The notes below the pieces were generated by a model, which did no database searches, was not told the origin of the DNA, and saw nothing but the letters and a program-made list of their open reading frames with translations. From assembly GCA_900469475.1 (NCBI GenBank), contig UBXG01000006.1, forward strand, positions 1 through 64,000: a DNA stretch of 64,000 nucleotides. Direction: 5' to 3'. A program made the translations under genes and the position numbers. This stretch comes from Hyphomicrobiales bacterium (GTDB lineage Bacteria > Pseudomonadota > Alphaproteobacteria > Rhizobiales > Rhizobiaceae). Shown piece by piece: positions 28,320 through 36,576 of this stretch; position 1 is the first letter of the stretch; each line of letters starts with the position of its first letter.

Positions 28320-29591
28320 ATGGCACGTCCCCCCTACACCGAAACCACCGACAGCCAAGTGAACGCCCTGACCCATACGCTCGCAGCACTGCATTTCGAA
28401 ACGCCGAAAGCGGAAGCCCGGGTCGAGGTCGGCCGCGCCGGCCGCGAACTCTGCCTCTATCCCGGCAAGCTCGGCTACGAGCTGCAGGACGAGCTGGACT
28501 TCCTCTCCAATCGCGCCATGGAGCCGAACGTCTTTTTCTCCGGCCGCTTCCTGGCGCCCGCCATGCCGCGCCTTGAGGATCGGCAGGTGCGTCTGGCGCT
28601 GATGCGCGATATCAACAGCACGCGCAGCCGCATGCGTCTGCTGATGCCCTTCACGGTCGACAAGCCGGGCTTTGCGATCGGCCCGTCGATCATCCGCGTC
28701 TGGTCGAACTCCTTCGGCCCGCTCGGCACGCCCCTGCTAGACGCCGAGGATGCCGGCGAAACGCTCGACAACCTCTTCGAGGCACTTTCCCGGCCGGAGC
28801 TTCATCTCCCGACCACGCTCGTATTGCCGGATGTCCGGCTCAACGGCCGTTTCGTCCAGATGGCCAAGGTCATTGCGATCGGCCGAAATCTGCCGATCGC
28901 CATCGCCAACCCCTTCCAGCGCCCGATGCTCCAGAGCAACGATGACGCGCTTACCTATCTCAGGCGGACGATTTCCAACGCACATTTGCGCGAAATGCGC
29001 CGCCAATGGCGACTTTTGGAAAACCACGGCGAGGTCAGCTACAACGTCGCCCGTCAGCCCCGCGATATTCACGGGCGCATGGAAGAATTCCTGGCGCTGG
29101 AGGCAAGTGGCTGGAAGGGCAAGAAGCGCTCGGCGCTCGTCACCGATCGCCATCATGCCGCCTTTGCCCGCGAAGCGATTTCCAACCTTGCCGCCATCGA
29201 CGCGGTGCGCATTCACTCAATCGATCTTAACGGCAAGGCCGTCGCCTCGATGATCGTGCTGATCATGGGCGGCGAGGCCTATACGTGGAAGACGGCCTTT
29301 GACGAAGCCTATGCCCGCTATTCGCCGGGCAAGCTCTTGATGGGCGAACTGACGGAATGGCATCTCGACGACGCCAACGTCGTCCGCTCCGATTCCTGCG
29401 CCGTGCCCGATCATCCGATCATGAGCCGCTTCTGGCACGAGCGCGAGGACATGGGTACGCTCATCATCGGCCTGACCCCGAACGGCGACCGCGACGTGCG
29501 TCAGGTGACCACCCAGCTGCACATGTATCGCAGCACCCGCAACATGGCGAAGCTGCTGCGCGAAAAGATCCTGTCGCTTACGAAGCGCTAG
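28320..29591 (+). CDS. GNAT/FemAB-like acyltransferase (BioF2-like domain)
   Basis: A 423-residue cytoplasmic protein. The N-terminal half (about 30-190) is poorly characterised. The C-terminal half (about 200-390) resembles the FemAB/CelD-type acetyltransferase domain, with RRQWRLLENHGEVSYNVAR, then AIDAVRIHSIDLNGKAVASMIVLIMGGEAYTWKTAFDEAYARYSPGKLLM. CelD-like proteins are often found in exopolysaccharide clusters. Its ATG is two bases after the flippase stop codon, so a role in modifying the flippase cargo is a fair inference. Its last 14 bases overlap the convergent acyl-CoA synthetase gene. Confidence 0.8.
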   Translation: MARPPYTETTDSQVNALTHTLAALHFETPKAEARVEVGRAGRELCLYPGKLGYELQDELDFLSNRAMEPNVFFSGRFLAPAMPRLEDRQVRLALMRDINSTRSRMRLLMPFTVDKPGFAIGPSIIRVWSNSFGPLGTPLLDAEDAGETLDNLFEALSRPELHLPTTLVLPDVRLNGRFVQMAKVIAIGRNLPIAIANPFQRPMLQSNDDALTYLRRTISNAHLREMRRQWRLLENHGEVSYNVARQPRDIHGRMEEFLALEASGWKGKKRSALVTDRHHAAFAREAISNLAAIDAVRIHSIDLNGKAVASMIVLIMGGEAYTWKTAFDEAYARYSPGKLLMGELTEWHLDDANVVRSDSCAVPDHPIMSRFWHEREDMGTLIIGLTPNGDRDVRQVTTQLHMYRSTRNMAKLLREKILSLTKR

Positions 29592-31227
29592 AACCGGGAG
29601 TTTCGGCGATGGCCCGCTCGCGCAGCAGGCGACGGATCACCTTGCCGGAGGTCGTCAGCGGCAAAGCGTCGACGAATTCGATCTCCCGCGGGTATTCGTG
29701 CATGGAAAGCCGGGTCTTCACCCATTCGCGGATCTCGATCGCCAGTTTGTCACTCGGCTCGCGACCGGGCACGAGCACGACATAGGCCTTGACGATTTCC
29801 GTTCGCACCGCATCCGGCTTTCCCACCGCCGCGGCAAGCTGCACGGCCGGATGGCCGCCGAGGCAATCCTCGATCTCGCTCGGCCCGATGCGATAGCCCG
29901 ACGAGGTGATGACATCGTCGTCGCGGCCGACGAAGGAAATATACCCGTCCACATCCTGCCGGCCGATATCGCCGGTCAGCAGCCAGTCATTGGCGAATTT
30001 CGCCTCCGTCGCCGCCTCGTTCCGCCAATAGCCGAGAAACATCACCGGATCGGGCCGCTTGATGGCAATTTGCCCGCTCTCGCCCACGGGAACCTCGATA
30101 CCCTCGGCGTCGACGATCGCGACGCGATGGCCAGGAACAGGCTTGCCGGTTGCGCCGGCACGGCTGACGCCAAAGGCTTCACTGGAGGAGAGCACGAAAT
30201 TGCATTCCGTCTGGCCGAAGAACTCGTTGACGCTGACACCGAGCGCCGACCGCGCCCATTCGAAGGTCTCGCGGCCGAGCGCCTCGCCGGCCGAACCGAT
30301 GGTGCGAAGCTTGAGATCATAATGCGCCCGCGGATTGTCCACGGCCTTCAAAAGCCGCAGCGCCGTCGGTGGGATGAAGGCATTGCGCACCTCCATCTCG
30401 GCCATGATGCGGAAGGCCATATGCGGATCGAATTTCTGCGCCGGCGAGGAAACGACGGGGACGCCAAGCATCAGGCTCGGCAACAGAGCATTCAGAAGAC
30501 CGCCGGCCCAGGCCCAGTCCGACGGCGTCCAGAGCCGATCGCCGGCTTGCGGAAAGCCCTCGTGGGCGAACTGCATGCCCGGGATATGCCCAGGCAGCAC
30601 GCTATGGCCGTGCAGCGCACCCTTGGGTGGCCCGGTCGTGCCCGAGGTGAAGATCATCAGAGCGGGATCGTCCGGGCCGGTATCGGCGACCTCGAACAGC
30701 GGCGGATGCGCCGCCACCAGCTCGGCAAAACCGGAAACGCCCTCTTCGGCGCCATCGATGCTGATCACCTGCGCCAGTTCCGGCAATCGCTGCCGGATCG
30801 GACGCAGCCGCTCGAGGCCGAACCGGTTGGTGACGATGGCCGATGTACCGGCTGCCTTCAGCCGGTATTCCAGCGCCTCGGCGCCGAACAGCAAAGCCAG
30901 CGGCAGGGCGATCGCGCCCATCTTGTAGATCGCGACATGCGCCACGACGGTCTCAAAACTCTGCGGCAGCAGCAGCGCCACCCGATCTTCCGCCTGCACC
31001 CCGAGCGCGACAAGCGCATTGGCGAAAGAGGCGGAACGATCCCGCAACTCGCCGTAGCTCATGGAAAAGTGATTGCCGTCCGGATTGAAATGCTGAAGGC
31101 AGATCCGATCGGGCTCGTGCTCGGCCCAGGCATCGCAAACAGCATGTCCCATGTTGAATTTCGCCGGAATCTCCCAACGAAAGTCGCGATGGAGGGCTTC
31201 ATAAGTATCACGCGGGGGCAGTTTCAT
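29578..31227 (-). CDS. AMP-binding acyl-CoA synthetase
   Basis: A 549-residue adenylate-forming enzyme of the medium-chain acyl-CoA synthetase/acetyl-CoA synthetase-like group. Signature motifs: LMIFTSGTTGPPKGALHG (P-loop-like, about 175), GQTEC (about 335), LLTGDIGRQDVDGYISFVGRDDDVI (about 410-435), and the C-terminal catalytic Lys in LTTSGKVIRRLLR. It activates a carboxylic acid with ATP and CoA; the substrate is unknown. ATG 31227 matches the family N-terminus MKLPPRDTYEALHRDFRWEIPAKFN-like region and has GGAA upstream; a 12-codon extension is rejected. Confidence 0.9.
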   Translation of the reverse strand: MKLPPRDTYEALHRDFRWEIPAKFNMGHAVCDAWAEHEPDRICLQHFNPDGNHFSMSYGELRDRSASFANALVALGVQAEDRVALLLPQSFETVVAHVAIYKMGAIALPLALLFGAEALEYRLKAAGTSAIVTNRFGLERLRPIRQRLPELAQVISIDGAEEGVSGFAELVAAHPPLFEVADTGPDDPALMIFTSGTTGPPKGALHGHSVLPGHIPGMQFAHEGFPQAGDRLWTPSDWAWAGGLLNALLPSLMLGVPVVSSPAQKFDPHMAFRIMAEMEVRNAFIPPTALRLLKAVDNPRAHYDLKLRTIGSAGEALGRETFEWARSALGVSVNEFFGQTECNFVLSSSEAFGVSRAGATGKPVPGHRVAIVDAEGIEVPVGESGQIAIKRPDPVMFLGYWRNEAATEAKFANDWLLTGDIGRQDVDGYISFVGRDDDVITSSGYRIGPSEIEDCLGGHPAVQLAAAVGKPDAVRTEIVKAYVVLVPGREPSDKLAIEIREWVKTRLSMHEYPREIEFVDALPLTTSGKVIRRLLRERAIAETPGSSAS

Positions 31228-31482
31228 GCGCAGTTCCAGAAAATGGTGCGGCGCAGCTAACACCTGTCGCCCCTGGCGTTCAAGGAAACATTTAAAATTG
31301 CCGTCTTCCCCCGGGCGCGAATCGCCTTATTTATTGAGGAATACTTCGAAGCTCTTCACGAATTCATGCGTCGACCGACGGCGACTTTGGGCGCCGATTT
31401 GCTTTTCGCGACGCACCCATCCCATCGCCCTTCCGACGATGGGCCTCCTTGTAGCGAATGATCGAATGGACGGAGAATAGCG

Positions 31483-32463
31483 ATGGAATACGTAAAGCTC
31501 GGCAGGACCGGTCTTGAAGTCTCACGCATATGCCTGGGTTGCATGACCTATGGCGACCCCAACAAAGGCACGCATGCCTGGTCGCTGAAGGAGGAGGACA
31601 GCCGTCCTCTGCTGCGCCAGGCGATCGAGGCCGGCATCAACTTCCTCGACACCGCCAATACCTATTCCAACGGCTCCTCCGAAGAGATCGTCGGTCGTGC
31701 CATCAAGGATTTCGCCAAGCGCGACGACATCGTGCTTGCGACCAAGGTCTTCAACCGCATGCGCCCCGGCCCGAACGGCGCCGGCCTGTCGCGCAAGGCG
31801 ATCTTCGACGAGATCGACAACAGCCTGCGCCGCCTCGGCACCGACTATGTCGATCTCTACCAGATCCATCGCTGGGACTATACGACACCGATCGAGGAGA
31901 CGCTGGAAGCGCTACACGATGTCGTCAAGGCCGGCAAGGCACGCTACATCGGCGCCTCCTCCATGTATGCCTGGCAATTCGCCAAGGCGATTTATACCTC
32001 CCGCCTCAACGGCTGGACGGAGTTCGTCAGCATGCAGGATCACCTGAACCTGCTCTACCGCGAGGAAGAGCGCGAGATGCTGCCCTTCTGCGAAGACCAG
32101 AAGATCGCCGTCATCCCCTGGAGCCCGCTCGCCCGCGGCCGGCTTACCCGCGATTGGGACGAGGCGACGGCCCGCACCGAGTCCGACGAATTCGGCAAGA
32201 CGCTCTATACCCAGGCGCTTGAAGCCGACCGCAAGATCGTCGATGCCGTCGGCACGATCGCCAAGGCGCGCGGCATCCCGCGCGCGCAGGTCGCAACCGC
32301 CTGGATCCTGCAGAAGAGCGCTGTCACCGCCCCGATCATCGGCGCTTCCAAGCCCGGCCACATCACCGATGCCGTCGCCTCGCTGGAGGTCAAATTGACA
32401 CCTGAGGAAATCGCGACGCTGGAAAGCCCCTATGTCCCGCATGGGGTTGCCGGATTTAAGTGA
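31483..32463 (+). CDS. aldo/keto reductase
   Basis: A 326-residue NADPH-dependent reductase of the YajO/GSP69-like branch. The catalytic Tyr is in DTANTYSNGSSEEI (about 57-70), the Lys in LATKVFNRMRPG and the His in YQIHRWDYTTPIEE. The nucleotide-binding C-terminal segment is TAPIIGASKPGHITDAV. GGAGAA precedes ATG 31483. The substrate is unknown. It is monocistronic and followed by a palindromic repeat. Confidence 0.93.
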   Translation: MEYVKLGRTGLEVSRICLGCMTYGDPNKGTHAWSLKEEDSRPLLRQAIEAGINFLDTANTYSNGSSEEIVGRAIKDFAKRDDIVLATKVFNRMRPGPNGAGLSRKAIFDEIDNSLRRLGTDYVDLYQIHRWDYTTPIEETLEALHDVVKAGKARYIGASSMYAWQFAKAIYTSRLNGWTEFVSMQDHLNLLYREEEREMLPFCEDQKIAVIPWSPLARGRLTRDWDEATARTESDEFGKTLYTQALEADRKIVDAVGTIAKARGIPRAQVATAWILQKSAVTAPIIGASKPGHITDAVASLEVKLTPEEIATLESPYVPHGVAGFK

Positions 32464-32522
32464 TCGGGGATTTTTTTGGGGGGGCCGCCGGCCTAGATTG
32501 ATGAAGCCACATTGCCTGCTTG

Positions 32523-32667
32523 GCCCCTCACCCCAACCCTCTCCCCGTCTTGACGGGGAGAGGGGGTTTTCCTGCCAAACCCACGTCCCGTCTGCACGGT
32601 AAACGCGAGTTGATTTGCTCGATCGTCCCCTCTCCCCGCGAGCGGGGAGAGGGCTAGGGTGAGGGGC
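32523..32667. repeat. composite palindromic repeat (GGGGAGAGGG family)
   Basis: A 145-base inverted repeat. The outer arms are 32523-32546 and 32644-32667, both containing CCCTCTCCCC or its complement. Each arm is also a local hairpin (CCCTCTCCCCGTC with GACGGGGAGAGGG, and CCCTCTCCCC with GGGGAGAGGG). It fills most of the 321 bases between the aldo/keto reductase and the methyltransferase. The remainder (32668-32784) holds the methyltransferase promoter region. No gene is present. Confidence 0.82.
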
Positions 32668-32784
32668 AGTTCCAAGCTCTGAAGCCGATTGACCACGCGG
32701 AAAATCGCGCAAAAGTGACTTCACGAACAGGTCATAGTTGAGGCTTAACAGGTCATGGTTCCTTACCCCCGAGGATGATATCCA

Positions 32785-33579
32785 ATGATCACAGTTCCCT
32801 TCGAGGCGCGGCGCTTTCAGTCGACCGCGGCCTATTACCTGCGCTATCGCATCCCCTATCCGGACAAATTGATCACCTGCGTTGCCGAGCGCAGCGGCCT
32901 CAAGCCCGGCGACCATGTGCTCGATCTCGGCTGCGGCCCCGGCCAGCTCGGTATCGCTTTCGCGCGGCTGCAGGGTGCGGCCGTGACCGCCATGGACCCG
33001 GAACCGGAAATGCTCGCGGAAGCCGCGCTCGGCGCAAAGCAGGCCAGCGTCGATATCAATATCCGGCAGGGCTCTTCCTACGACCTCGGCCCCGATATCG
33101 GCAAGCTACACCTCTGCGTCATGGGCCGCTCCTTCCACTGGATGGACAGGCCGGCAACGCTTCAAGCGCTCGATAAGCTGATCGAGCCGGGCGGCGCCGT
33201 TGTCCTCTTCCACGATAAAGGCATCCTGGCGGAGCCGAACTGGCGCGGTATCCTAGAACCACTGATGGAAACCTATTCGCCCGAGCGCAGCGCGGAGCGG
33301 CAGATGCGCCGGAGCAAGGAATGGGCGCCGCATGAAGCCATGCTGCTCGCCTCCCCCTTCCGCAATCTCGAACGGATCGGCATCGTCTCGGAATACACCA
33401 GGGATATCGAAGAGATCATCGGCCGCATCTTCTCGATGTCGTCAACCTCGCCGCAGGCGCTGGGCGACAAGGCAGCCGATTTCGAAGCCGCACTGCGCGC
33501 CGAGCTGCTGGCGGTCGCGCCCGACGGCAAATTCAGGGAGGTCGTCGAGGCGAACGGGCTGCTCGCCTTCCGCGATTAG
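32785..33579 (+). CDS. class I SAM-dependent methyltransferase
   Basis: A 264-residue methyltransferase of the Methyltransf_11/25 type. The SAM motif VLDLGCGPGQLGIAF lies at about 50-64, the acidic loop in VTAMDPEPEML follows, and post-motif MGRSFHWMDRPATLQALDKLIEPGGAVVLFHDKG matches UbiE-like folds. GAGGAT precedes ATG 32785. The substrate is unknown. It is convergent with the TetR gene, with seven bases between the stops. Confidence 0.88.
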   Translation: MITVPFEARRFQSTAAYYLRYRIPYPDKLITCVAERSGLKPGDHVLDLGCGPGQLGIAFARLQGAAVTAMDPEPEMLAEAALGAKQASVDINIRQGSSYDLGPDIGKLHLCVMGRSFHWMDRPATLQALDKLIEPGGAVVLFHDKGILAEPNWRGILEPLMETYSPERSAERQMRRSKEWAPHEAMLLASPFRNLERIGIVSEYTRDIEEIIGRIFSMSSTSPQALGDKAADFEAALRAELLAVAPDGKFREVVEANGLLAFRD

Positions 33580-33586
33580 ACGAAGG

Positions 33587-34174
33587 TCAGCCGTTGCTTC
33601 CATCCGGCAGCGGCGAAAGCTCCTGCCTGGTCGCCGACAGGAATTCCTGCGACAGCTCAGCGCTATCCATTGCGCGCGCCAGAATAACGGCGCCAACCAT
33701 GGCCGAAAGGCTGGCAAATGCCTTGCGCCGGCGCTCCTCCGGCGTTTCACCCGGAACGATCTCTTCCAGCACCTCGACCAGTCCCATCAAGCCGCCCGTG
33801 AAGGTGGACTGCATCTCAGGACCGTGGCGGCTGACCTCCTGCGTCAGCGCCGCGAAGACGCAGCCGGTCGCATGCTCCACGACGTTGCGATGCGAGAGAT
33901 AATGGGCAAGCAGCGCTTCCAGCGGCTGTTCGGGCGAACTTGCCGCCACTTGCTTCCAACGCTCCAGCGAGCGCGCCACCAGCGCTTTGCTCGCCTCGCT
34001 GGCAAGTTCGTCCTTGGAATCGAAATGGCCGTAGAAGCCGCCATGCGTCAGCCCGGCCGCCTTCATAATCTCGGCGACGCCGATGCCGTCGAAGCCCTTT
34101 TCGCGGAAGAGCTCGCCCGCCACGGCAAGGATCTTCTCGCGATTCTCGGCGAATTTCTCCCGGCTCACTCTCAT
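33587..34174 (-). CDS. TetR/AcrR family transcriptional regulator
   Basis: A 195-residue repressor. The N-terminal helix-turn-helix is at about 8-55 (ILAVAGELFREKGFDGIGVAEIMKAAGLTHGGFYGHFDSKDEL). The C-terminal ligand domain resembles TetR_C of the AefR/YxaF type. ATG 34174 has TGGAG seven bases upstream; the codon before it is TTG. It diverges from an MFS transporter. A dyad inside its own promoter spacer argues for autorepression and control of the transporter. Confidence 0.92.
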   Translation of the reverse strand: MRVSREKFAENREKILAVAGELFREKGFDGIGVAEIMKAAGLTHGGFYGHFDSKDELASEASKALVARSLERWKQVAASSPEQPLEALLAHYLSHRNVVEHATGCVFAALTQEVSRHGPEMQSTFTGGLMGLVEVLEEIVPGETPEERRRKAFASLSAMVGAVILARAMDSAELSQEFLSATRQELSPLPDGSNG

Positions 34175-34215
34175 CAAAAAACTCCATCAGAGCATCAATA
34201 AATCTGTATTGACAA

Positions 34216-34244
34216 TTTATATGATGACCATCATCAATACGCAA
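34216..34244 (-). promoter_or_regulatory. candidate promoter of the TetR gene
   Basis: On the minus strand TTGCGT (34239-34244) and TATAAA (34216-34221) lie exactly 17 bases apart, close to the sigma-70 pattern. The implied start is about 34210, about 35 bases before the TetR ATG. The whole spacer is occupied by the operator-like dyad described separately. Confidence 0.55.
34222..34236. promoter_or_regulatory. TetR operator-like dyad
   Basis: Perfect inverted repeat TGATGA (34222-34227) and TCATCA (34231-34236) separated by CCA, lying between the -35 and -10 boxes of the divergent regulator. A second, weaker dyad (ATGAT, four bases, ATCAT) lies at 34250-34263. TetR proteins typically bind such palindromes and exclude RNA polymerase. 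Confidence 0.6.
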
Positions 34245-34249
34245 CAAAT

Positions 34250-34263
34250 ATGATAGCAATCAT
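34250..34263. promoter_or_regulatory. second dyad in the TetR-MFS intergenic region
   Basis: ATGAT (34250-34254) and ATCAT (34259-34263) with a four-base centre AGCA. It shares the ATGAT half-site with the dyad 15 bases away and may be a second binding site for the same repressor, on the transporter side. Confidence 0.4.
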
Positions 34264-34404
34264 GTAAATGCCTTTGCACAAACGTTCAAGCCGGGAGAAC
34301 GGCAGGGCGCTAGACGTGGTACGGTACCCCCGACTGTCCGCGATCCAGCGTTTTCGCAAGTCCGGTCTGACGGCACGATACCCAACCTGATTGGAACGCA
34401 GCTC

Positions 34405-35703
34405 ATGGTTTCCACTACCCTTGCCTCGACGCTCGCCCGGCGCAACATCCATTATGGATGGGTCGTCGTCGCCGCCACCTTTCTGACGATGCTGGTCACG
34501 GCCGGCGCCATGGGTGCGCCCGGCGTACTCATCAAGCCGCTGGAGGACGAATTCGGCTGGAGCACCTCCTCCATCTCGTCCGCGCTTGCCGTCCGCCTCG
34601 TGCTGTTCGGCCTCATGGGTCCCTTTGCCGCCGCCTTCATGAACCATTTCGGCGTGCGCAAGGTCATCGTCTTTGCACTGGCGACCATCGCCGTCGGCTT
34701 CATCGGCTCGCTCTATATGACGCAGGTCTGGCAGCTGCTGCTATGCTGGGGCATCATTATCGGCTTCGGCACCGGCCTCACCGCCATGGTGCTGGCGGCG
34801 ACCGTCTCGACACGCTGGTTCACCAAGCATCGCGGCCTCGTCATCGGTATGCTCTCGGCAAGCTCGGCGACGGGACAGCTCGTCTTCCTGCCGCTGATGG
34901 CGGAGCTGACGACGCGCTATGGCTGGCGCACGACGGTGCTCTTCGTCTGCGGCATGATTGCCGTCGCCGCCCTCATCGTGCTGCTCCTGATGCGCGACCG
35001 TCCCTCGGACGTCAATCTGCCGCTGGTCGGTGAGGTCCACATTACGCCCCCGCCGGCGGCCACCAGGAACCTGAAGGCCGCACTCGCCTCGCCGATTGCC
35101 ATTCTGCGGGAGGTTTCCACCACCTCGACCTTCTGGATCCTCTTTGCCACCTTCTTCATCTGCGGCCTGTCGACTAACGGCCTGATCCAGACGCATTTCG
35201 TCACGCTCTGCGGCGATTTCGGCATCGTGCCTGTCGCGGCCGCCAGCGTGCTTGCCGTCATGGGCATCTTCGATTTCTTCGGCACGATCGGCTCCGGCTG
35301 GCTCTCCGACCGCTTCGACAATCGCTGGCTGCTCTTCTGGTATTACGGCCTGCGCGGCCTGTCGCTGGTCTACCTGCCCTTCAGCGATTTCACCTTCTAC
35401 GGCCTGTCGATCTTCGCCGTCTTCTATGGCCTCGATTGGATCGCCACCGTGCCGCCGACCGTGAAGATCGCCGCCGACCGTTTTGGTCGCGAAAAGGCCG
35501 GCCTCGTCTTCGGCTGGGTCTTCGCCGGCCACCAGCTGGGAGCCGCCACCGCCGCCTATGGCGCCGGCCTCACCCGCACGGAGCTCAACACCTACCTCCC
35601 CGCCTTCTTCGTCGCCGGCGCCTTCTGCCTGCTCGCTGCGATCCTGGCGATCACCCTGCAAAAGTCCGGCTCCGCCAGCAAAGGTCCGGCCATGGCGCAC
35701 TGA
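34405..35703 (+). CDS. MFS transporter, oxalate/formate antiporter-like
   Basis: A 432-residue inner-membrane carrier with 12 predicted membrane segments. The N-terminal RRNIHYGWVVVAATFLTMLVTAGA segment and the charged loop after TM2-3 (MNHFGVRKVIV) resemble the monocarboxylate/oxalate-formate (OFA) branch of the major facilitator superfamily. The substrate is unknown. It is divergent from a TetR gene and separated by 230 bases that hold two operator-like dyads, so it is probably induced when the TetR ligand is present. Confidence 0.9.
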   Translation: MVSTTLASTLARRNIHYGWVVVAATFLTMLVTAGAMGAPGVLIKPLEDEFGWSTSSISSALAVRLVLFGLMGPFAAAFMNHFGVRKVIVFALATIAVGFIGSLYMTQVWQLLLCWGIIIGFGTGLTAMVLAATVSTRWFTKHRGLVIGMLSASSATGQLVFLPLMAELTTRYGWRTTVLFVCGMIAVAALIVLLLMRDRPSDVNLPLVGEVHITPPPAATRNLKAALASPIAILREVSTTSTFWILFATFFICGLSTNGLIQTHFVTLCGDFGIVPVAAASVLAVMGIFDFFGTIGSGWLSDRFDNRWLLFWYYGLRGLSLVYLPFSDFTFYGLSIFAVFYGLDWIATVPPTVKIAADRFGREKAGLVFGWVFAGHQLGAATAAYGAGLTRTELNTYLPAFFVAGAFCLLAAILAITLQKSGSASKGPAMAH

Positions 35704-35715
35704 GCCTCAAACGGC

Positions 35716-35748
35716 AAAAAGCCCATGGCGCCCACCCACGCCATGGGC
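35716..35748 (-). terminator. hairpin with U-run on the minus strand
   Basis: A perfect 10-bp stem (GCCCATGGCG 35721-35730, CGCCATGGGC 35739-35748). The T run of five follows it only on the minus strand, so as an intrinsic terminator it would stop leftward transcription. No leftward gene lies to its right until far away. It may still help end the MFS transcript. Confidence 0.55.
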
Positions 35749-35794
35749 CAAACCGCAACCCTGCGGAAACACTCGCAATATCTGCCAACCCGGC

Positions 35795-35823
35795 TTGCGC
35801 GCCCCGCCGCTCACATGCTAGAC
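35795..35823 (+). promoter_or_regulatory. candidate promoter of tRNA-Leu
   Basis: TTGCGC (35795-35800), 17 bases, then CTAGAC (35818-35823). It resembles rhizobial stable-RNA promoters. The predicted start is about 35830, some 17 bases before the mature tRNA 5' end. Confidence 0.45.
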
Positions 35824-35846
35824 AGCCGCCTCGTCAGTACCCCGTT

Positions 35847-35931
35847 GCCCCATTGGCGGAATTGGTAGACGCGCTCGACTCAAAATCGAGTTTCGAAAGA
35901 AGTGCTGGTTCGACTCCGGCATGGGGCACCA
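35847..35931 (+). tRNA. tRNA-Leu (anticodon CAA)
   Basis: An 85-base tRNA with the acceptor stem GCCCCAT/ATGGGGC, D-loop GGAATTGGTAGAC, anticodon stem CTCGA/TCGAG with loop CTCAAAA (anticodon CAA, reading UUG), a long variable arm as in class II leucine tRNAs, T-arm GCTGGTTCGACTCCGGC, and a genome-encoded CCA end at 35929-35931. It reads UUG, the codon used as the start in several genes here. Confidence 0.97.
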
Positions 35932-36077
35932 CAAAATCTCATAACCATTGTTTTTCATACATTAATCAATATTTTCTCTTGATTGCTACTTTTGCGCGAT
36001 CATTAATGATGATACATCCTGCTCGAATTGTTCTTCCAGCAAAATATTTGTCACCATGAAATTTAAAAGGCGAAAAA
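35932..36077. other. AT-rich region after tRNA-Leu
   Basis: About 145 bases distinctly AT-rich compared with the flanks. No gene and no clear terminator. The 3' half of the tRNA is not repeated within the next kilobase, so there is no direct evidence of an integrated element. Confidence 0.45.
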
Positions 36078-36434
36078 TTGTCTGAGATTGCCACCACTTC
36101 CACCCGCATCGGTCGCCTCAAATGCTCATTCAGCGTGGCTGAATCGATCGGCAGCGTGATTCTCTGGATCATACTGACGATCGTGACGCTCGGCCTCGCA
36201 CTGATCGTCTTCCCCTATTATCTCAACCGCGCCATATTGAACAAAACCGAGCTGCTGGATGGTTCCGGCCGCCCCGTCGGTCGCCTCAATTGCACCTTCA
36301 ATATCGGTCACTCGATAGGACATGTAGTTCTCTGGGTCCTTCTGATTATCGTGACCCTTGGCCTTGCCAGCTTCCTCTATGCTTATCGTGTGATCCGCGT
36401 CGTCCTGAACGAAACGCGAGTTGAATATTACTGA
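36078..36434 (+). CDS. small membrane protein with two tandem repeats
   Basis: A 118-residue protein that is an internal duplication. Residues about 10-59 (IGRLKCSFSVAESIGSVILW, then IILTIVTLGLALIVFPYYLNRAILNKTEL) align with about 66-115 (VGRLNCTFNIGHSIGHVVLW, then VLLIIVTLGLASFLYAYRVIRVVLNETRV). Each repeat is a polar beta-like stretch with one Cys followed by one long membrane segment. The only credible start is TTG 36078 with AAGG seven bases upstream. I cannot name a function. It stands alone between tRNA-Leu and yqaA, in AT-richer DNA. Confidence 0.72.
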   Translation: MSEIATTSTRIGRLKCSFSVAESIGSVILWIILTIVTLGLALIVFPYYLNRAILNKTELLDGSGRPVGRLNCTFNIGHSIGHVVLWVLLIIVTLGLASFLYAYRVIRVVLNETRVEYY

Positions 36435-36576
36435 GAAGGTCTGGTGACGGTTTCGACATCGCTACCTCACCCCATCACGAAAAATTTTGCCTTTCTGCCA
36501 CTTCCGCCAGCCCCCGACCATTTACAGCCATAATCCTGCCCCCTAAAGGTTTGCAACGCAGCAAGAAGGGGGCCCC

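Noticed and set aside
29698..31260. 520-codon plus-strand frame opposite the acyl-CoA synthetase
   Set aside because: Antisense shadow. The synthetase motifs on the minus strand are complete.
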